Shown one piece after another: positions 7,247 through 10,443 of a stretch of DNA of 10,443 nt. Source of the stretch: Eubacteriales bacterium (lineage in GTDB: Bacteria > Bacillota > Clostridia > Christensenellales > CAG-138); NCBI GenBank assembly GCA_030695285.1, contig JAUYTF010000452.1, positions 1-10,443 of the forward strand. Direction: 5' to 3'. Both the position numbers and the translations under genes were made by a program. Under the pieces are notes generated by a model. The model saw only the letters and a program-made list of their open reading frames with translations. It made no database searches and was not told where the DNA came from. Numbering within the stretch: the stretch's first letter is position 1; each line of letters begins with the position of its first letter.

Positions 7247-8301
7247 ACCGTGAGATTCCCCGTAGCGAGCCACTCGTCGTCAGCGAGCTTTCGCAGCAGA
7301 ACGGTGCTGTATCGCTCCGCAATCATGAGCCTGCCGCCCGCGGAACGGAGCGTAACGCCCGCTTCCGGGACAAGCGTAAGCGTGCCGGTTCCCGCGCGCG
7401 TGACAAAAAAGAACGTCTTATCCGGGAAGGCGGTGTTGGCTTGGGACGGAATCGTCAACGTAGCGGCGGAGGGGCTGCTGATCCAGATATCCTTGCCGTT
7501 GTCCGCTGCGGTTGCGGTATAGCTCTCCGTTTGCTGATGGATTGCCACTGCGCTCTCTTGCGGGTCGAGAATGCCGTCAACGAGCCTTGCAGCGCCGATG
7601 TTTGCGGGGGAGAGCGCGTCCGCACCGCCGACTGCGTGCCGTGCAGCGTGGAGTATCGGCGTGACGGGGTCGCTGCCGCCCGGCCCGTGCTGCGCTGCGT
7701 GGCTGACCGGCGCCGCGCCAACGTCCTCGGGAGCGGCGGGGATGGCGGGTTTGTTGCGGATATATGCGTCCTGCGCGGCATCCGTCTCACTCCAGTCCGC
7801 CTGCACGTTGAGTTCGCCGATATCGGTGCCGATCCGCTCCGCCGCGGCGAGCGCTGCCGCCGCCGCTTCGTTGGCGACGCGCGCCGCCTCAATGAGCGGT
7901 GGATAGGCCGCATTTGCGTGGATGATTTCTCCGCTGATGAGGGATTTGCGGCAGCGGAAATCGAAGCGCGTGCTGGTCACCAGCGTATCGTTGTGTTCGC
8001 CGCTGTATACCTGCACGTCAGCGCTGACATTGCCCGCCCCGTATGCCGATGGCAGTAGCGCGATATCAAACGTGCCCGTCCCTGCGGTTTTCTCGATGCC
8101 GCTGGTTTCATCCTGCATGGAAAAGCCGCTACTGGAAGCAAACGCGACATGAATCGAACAGCCGCATAAGTCCATTGCGTCTCCGTTGTTGAGCAGGGTC
8201 ACGTGCAGGATGTTTCCCGTGTCACCCTCCACCACCTCAAACGGGCGAAATGGGAGCGTCCGCATCATATCCAGCGTGATGGAATAATCTTTGGTTTGCA
8301 T
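7243..8301 (-). CDS. BppU-type phage baseplate upper protein / tail fibre
   Basis: The product is 352 residues. AGGAGGT (complement of 8307-8313), five bases before the ATG, fixes the start. Residues 1 to about 125 match the BppU N-terminal domain in form: SITLDMMRTLPFRPFEVVEGD, then HVTLLNNGDAMDL. Residues 135-158 are an Ala-rich helix, followed by the tail-protein motif QADWSETDAAQDAYIRNKP at 167-185. Residues 201-230 carry two histidine/glycine repeats (HAAQHGPGGSDPVTP and HAARHAVGGADALSP). The last about 90 residues are a beta-rich module ending DDEWLATGNLTV, common at phage fibre C-termini. In siphophages BppU-type proteins join the baseplate core to receptor-binding parts. Here the gene leads a small cassette with no structural or packaging genes beside it. 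Confidence 0.85.
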   Translation of the reverse strand: MQTKDYSITLDMMRTLPFRPFEVVEGDTGNILHVTLLNNGDAMDLCGCSIHVAFASSSGFSMQDETSGIEKTAGTGTFDIALLPSAYGAGNVSADVQVYSGEHNDTLVTSTRFDFRCRKSLISGEIIHANAAYPPLIEAARVANEAAAAALAAAERIGTDIGELNVQADWSETDAAQDAYIRNKPAIPAAPEDVGAAPVSHAAQHGPGGSDPVTPILHAARHAVGGADALSPANIGAARLVDGILDPQESAVAIHQQTESYTATAADNGKDIWISSPSAATLTIPSQANTAFPDKTFFFVTRAGTGTLTLVPEAGVTLRSAGGRLMIAERYSTVLLRKLADDEWLATGNLTV

Positions 8302-8393
8302 TTCTTACCTCCTATAAATGTGTTTGCGGGGTATCCAAAGGTAGTATCACGCGTGCGGGGGCAGAAAGATTATCGGAATTTCGGCAGGCGTAA

Positions 8394-8399
8394 ATTATA
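8394..8399 (-). promoter_or_regulatory. possible -10 box for the tail cassette
   Basis: TATAAT on the - strand lies 93 nt before the BppU start codon and just downstream of the terminator at 8414-8451. The corresponding -35 position falls in a T-run and matches consensus poorly, so the promoter is weak or activator-dependent, if real. Confidence 0.25.
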
Positions 8400-8413
8400 A
8401 GAACCTAAACGAC

Positions 8414-8451
8414 AAAAAAACGAACGCCGTGCAGAAAAACGGCGCTCGCTT
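8414..8451 (-). terminator. Rho-independent terminator, - strand
   Basis: The arms 8439-8451 and 8418-8430 make a 13-bp stem with an 8-nt loop. Two of its pairs are G-U wobbles on the - strand, where the + strand would have C-A mismatches, and a T7 run (8414-8420) ends it; all this points to - strand use. It separates the tail cassette from what lies to its right. The rex gene already has its own terminator at 8801-8823, so this one probably belonged to a gene that is now degraded. Confidence 0.8.
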
Positions 8452-8453
8452 CG

Positions 8454-8800
8454 TCATCGGCGGACGTAGATTTTATAAAGAAGGCTCGGATATTTCTCGA
8501 ACGATCGGGTAAGCAGATAAGCTCGTTCGTGAAAACGATAACGGTTAATTCGCTACCGATGTGCGTTGAAAATTGACCGTGGTGTCATAATAGCAGACAT
8601 AGAGGGCAACGAGAGGATCTATCCTGTGAAAGAAATCGCGGAGGATTATAAAACGCGTCATAATCGAGCCAAGCAAGGCCCGTCATCACAAAACAGTAGA
8701 AAAGTATCGATAAGTTAAAACCGAATAGCGCGTATATCAACCCGGTTTCAAAACTGTTTATCCAAATGTCTATGCGTTTTGATTCAGCAGTTGAGCGCGC
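8454..8800 (-). pseudogene. possible decayed coding sequence, C-terminal remnant
   Basis: One - strand frame gives a protein-like tail, ERAYLLTRSFEKYPSLLYKIY followed by VRR and TGA at 8456-8454, and this stop directly abuts the terminator stem at 8451. Upstream the frame is broken by TAG at 8553-8555. Further upstream a different frame gives a membrane-like segment (GLIYALFGFNLSILFYCFV, then MTGLAWLDYDAFYN) ending at a stop at 8585-8587. A real 3' end next to its terminator, with frameshifts and stops before it, is the simplest reading. The family is not recognised and the 5' limit is unclear because the frame runs on into rex. Confidence 0.3.
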
Positions 8801-8823
8801 AAAAAAAGCGCCCCGAAGGGCGC
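8801..8823 (-). terminator. Rho-independent terminator of rex
   Basis: On the - strand GCGCCC-TTCG-GGGCGC is a perfect 6-bp stem on a stable UUCG tetraloop, followed at once by T7. It lies 20 nt after the rex stop. Confidence 0.93.
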
Positions 8824-8843
8824 AGATAAGCGAGGGAATTGTC

Positions 8844-9497
8844 TTATCGCGAAGAACCGAGCCGCTCGGATAGATGTTTGGAGAGCAGCGCCAGAGAGGC
8901 AGCCATGTTTTCGTTTTGCACGAGAATGCCTTCCGGAGTGTTGAGGTGCACGGGGGCAAAGTTCCAGATGGCGAGCACGCCGCTGTCGACTAGCGCATCG
9001 CAGACTGCCTGCGCCTGCGATGTCGGCACGGTGATGACGCCGATGTGGATATTCATGTTGCGGCAGATGCTCGTGAGCTTGCCCATGGGCAGCACCTGCT
9101 TGCCGGAAATCTCGCCGCCGCTGAGATTTGGATCAACGTCGAAAGCGGCAACGATGCTGAGGCCATACGCCTCAAAGCCGCGATAGGAAAGCAGCGCGCG
9201 TCCCAAGCTGCCCGCTCCCACAAGCACCGCGTCGTTGGAGTTGTCATACCCCAGCGTGCGCTCAATTGCGGCGATGAGCTCATTGGTTTGAAAGCCCGTT
9301 TTTGGCTTGCCCGCCGTGTCGTTTACGGCTGCGAAATCCTTACGCACCTGCACCTCGTTTAAACCCAATTGGGCGGCAACGGTCGGCGCGGAAATGATCT
9401 CGGCTCCCGCGTCACGCGCGGCGCGGAGGGTCTGCAGATAGTATGGCATTCGTTGAAGCGCCTGCTTTGAGATGGAAACGGGCGTATGTTTTTCCAT
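8844..9497 (-). CDS. rex: Rex-family redox-sensing transcriptional repressor
   Basis: The protein has 217 residues, the usual Rex length. GGAGG (complement of 9504-9508) sits six bases before the ATG. Residues 1 to about 80 are the winged-helix DNA-binding domain (SISKQALQRMPYYL, then VAAQLGLNEVQVRKDFA). Residues about 85-200 are the Rossmann domain, with dinucleotide loop GAGSLGRALLSY at 94-105, the acidic strand end FDVDP at 119-123, VPTSQAQAVCDALV and IWNFAPVHL. Rex proteins sense the NADH/NAD+ ratio and repress fermentative and respiratory genes when NADH is low. The wing here reads AAVNDTAGKPKTGF, where classical Rex has a YFGxFGxxGxGY-like segment, so this may be a paralogue. The gene stands alone with a strong promoter and terminator. 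No TTGTTAA-N4-TTAACAA-like operator is visible nearby. Confidence 0.88.
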   Translation of the reverse strand: MEKHTPVSISKQALQRMPYYLQTLRAARDAGAEIISAPTVAAQLGLNEVQVRKDFAAVNDTAGKPKTGFQTNELIAAIERTLGYDNSNDAVLVGAGSLGRALLSYRGFEAYGLSIVAAFDVDPNLSGGEISGKQVLPMGKLTSICRNMNIHIGVITVPTSQAQAVCDALVDSGVLAIWNFAPVHLNTPEGILVQNENMAASLALLSKHLSERLGSSR

Positions 9498-9524
9498 GCC
9501 GAACCTCCGAAAAACGATATCGAT

Positions 9525-9554
9525 ATTATAATACTGCTATTGTGTGTTTGTCAA
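9525..9554 (-). promoter_or_regulatory. rex promoter, sigma-A type
   Basis: On the - strand TTGACA (complement of 9549-9554) and TATAAT (complement of 9525-9530) both match consensus exactly, with an 18-bp spacer. Transcription would begin about 20 nt before the rex start codon. A small palindrome, ATATCGATAT at 9517-9526, overlaps the -10 edge and start site and could be an operator. Confidence 0.8.
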
Positions 9555-9646
9555 TGGTTTGCTGCGATGATGCGCTTACGTACATCTGACATGGCTGTTC
9601 GCAATCGAAACAACCGCCTGATCGCTACTTTGCATCATATCACATT

Positions 9647-9713
9647 TAGCCGCTCTATTGCCAGCGCAGGTTTTTCGAGCGGCTACGCTTGTATACTTCG
9701 CGTTGGCTGGCAA
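9647..9713. other. two interleaved inverted repeats, pseudoknot topology
   Basis: TAGCCGCTC (9647-9655) is complementary to GAGCGGCTA (9677-9685), and TTGCCAGC (9658-9665) to GCTGGCAA (9706-9713). The left arm of the second pair lies in the loop of the first and its right arm lies outside, as in an H-type pseudoknot with stems of 9 and 8 bp. The region is between genes. It could be a structured RNA, a decayed mobile repeat or chance. Confidence 0.35.
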
Positions 9714-9744
9714 AGGACTGAGCGCTTGTCAGCGGGATGCAGAA

Positions 9745-9765
9745 ATCCCCGCGGTGAGCGGGGAT
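9745..9765 (-). terminator. terminator-like hairpin of the AraC-family gene
   Basis: ATCCCCGC and GCGGGGAT form a perfect 8-bp stem with a 5-nt loop, 20 nt beyond the AraC-family stop. On the - strand only TTCTGC follows, so the U-tract is poor. Confidence 0.6.
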
Positions 9766-9785
9766 ACAAGCATGTGTTAGAGACG

Positions 9786-10443
9786 CTATGAGCGGTGTTT
9801 TGCACCGGAAGCAACGGGCTGATGGGTGGCGCGGTACTTGCGCGGGCTAACGAGCAACTCCTGCCGAAACACCTTCGCAAAATAGCTCGGACTGTTGAAC
9901 CCGGTTGCAAAACAGATATCTGATACGCTCATGTCCGAGCCGGATAGCAGCCCTGCCGCTGCGCGAATTCGATACTGGAGCAAATAGTCGATGGGAGATG
10001 TGTCCAGCACCTTTCGAAAACAGCGGTAGCATTCGCTCTCGCTGATGGAGGATGCGGCTGCAATCTGTGAAACCGTCAGCGGCTCGGCGTAGCGCGCATG
10101 AATAAACCCCAGCATTTGTTTGATGCGCACAGCGTCTTTGTTTTGCACCAGCTCAGTGTCGCAAACGCGATCCTGCAGGTTTTCGAGTATGATGAGCAGC
10201 ATCTGCATCAACTCGACCTGCACGATTACTTCATAACCGTAACGATCGCTGATGAACGCATAAAACGCTTCTTGAAAGCGAAGAATCGCCTCTTTTTGCC
10301 ACGGCACTTCCGGGCGGAGCACGACCTCTGAGAGCGTTGCGCAGCGCATGAGCGGCGCGATATAGCGCTGCTGAATGATGCTCTGCGGAAAGCTTGAGAC
10401 AAACTCCGGCATCCAGAGCAGGCTGTTGATGCGACAGGGAACG
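9786..10443 (-). CDS. AraC-family transcriptional regulator (N-terminus outside window)
   Basis: The frame stays open from the ATG at 10412 to the right edge (reading VPCRINSLLW before it), so the true start lies beyond the window. The 218 visible residues are below the usual 270-300. The visible N-terminal part is the end of a cupin-type sensing domain plus helical linker (SIIQQRYIAPL, QEAFYAFISDRYGYEVIVQVEL). The last about 100 residues are the double helix-turn-helix: LTVSQIAAASSISESECYRCF is the first and MSVSDICFATGFNSPSYFAK the second, closing with FRQELLVSPRKYR. Members of this architecture usually activate sugar or stress genes on binding a small ligand. The effector and target cannot be told; the neighbouring target genes are probably to the right of the window. 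Confidence 0.88.
   Translation of the reverse strand, partial: VPCRINSLLWMPEFVSSFPQSIIQQRYIAPLMRCATLSEVVLRPEVPWQKEAILRFQEAFYAFISDRYGYEVIVQVELMQMLLIILENLQDRVCDTELVQNKDAVRIKQMLGFIHARYAEPLTVSQIAAASSISESECYRCFRKVLDTSPIDYLLQYRIRAAAGLLSGSDMSVSDICFATGFNSPSYFAKVFRQELLVSPRKYRATHQPVASGAKHRS

Larger units (their letters stand above)
8302..8843 (-). other. 542-nt stretch without an intact gene
   Basis: From left to right it holds the ribosome binding site and short leader of the BppU gene, a possible -10 box TATAAT (complement of 8394-8399) with no good -35, a - strand terminator at 8414-8451, an AT-richer stretch 8454-8800 that looks like decayed coding DNA, and the rex terminator at 8801-8823. No intact ORF with a ribosome binding site is visible on either strand. 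Confidence 0.6.
9498..9785 (-). other. 288-nt intergenic region between rex and the AraC-family gene
   Basis: It holds the rex promoter near its left end, a stretch of two interleaved inverted repeats at 9647-9713, and the terminator-like hairpin of the AraC-family gene at 9745-9765. No supported ORF is present on either strand. Confidence 0.6.

Noticed and set aside
9498-9560. Rex operator in the rex promoter
   Set aside because: The nearby palindromes are AT-rich but do not match TTGTTAA-N4-TTAACAA, so autoregulation is not supported from sequence alone.

Overview
The window looks like a chromosomal segment of an anaerobic, GC-rich Firmicute of class Clostridia. The grounds are strong AGGAGG-type ribosome binding sites, Rho-independent terminators, a Rex-family regulator, a Firmicute-style uracil permease and phage tail genes of the kind found in Gram-positive siphophages. 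Genus and species cannot be read from the sequence.

Left part (1-3614, + strand): a catabolic operon already under way at the window edge. It holds the C-terminal four fifths of an FdrA-like protein, a complete DUF1116 protein (YlbE/YahG/AllG family), and a metal-dependent cyclase-family hydrolase. FdrA and DUF1116 proteins are subunits of the oxamate-carbamoyltransferase type of system known from E. coli (AllF/AllG/AllH). The hydrolase has the full metal-binding motif of the kynurenine formamidase / isatin hydrolase superfamily. A membrane-anchored protein of unknown function follows (3724-4269). After a long AT-rich leader with several dyads comes a uracil permease (uraA, 4692-5993), closed by a perfect 26-bp palindromic terminator. 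Together the genes suggest uptake of a pyrimidine-like heterocycle, ring or amide hydrolysis, and transfer of the carbamoyl group to phosphate. The substrate is inferred, not shown.

Middle part (6174-8301, - strand): a compact three-gene phage tail cassette with no other phage genes in view. It encodes a BppU-type upper baseplate / tail-fibre protein, a glycine-rich tail tip protein and a small coiled-coil tail-accessory protein. The first two are coupled by an ATGA overlap.

Right part (8302-10443, - strand): a 542-nt stretch without an intact gene. It carries a good terminator whose hairpin directly abuts the stop codon of what looks like a decayed coding sequence. Then come a divergent Rex-family redox regulator with a clear promoter and terminator, an intergenic region with two interleaved inverted repeats, and an AraC-family regulator whose N-terminus runs off the window. 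No tRNA, rRNA, CRISPR array, transposase or integrase was seen.
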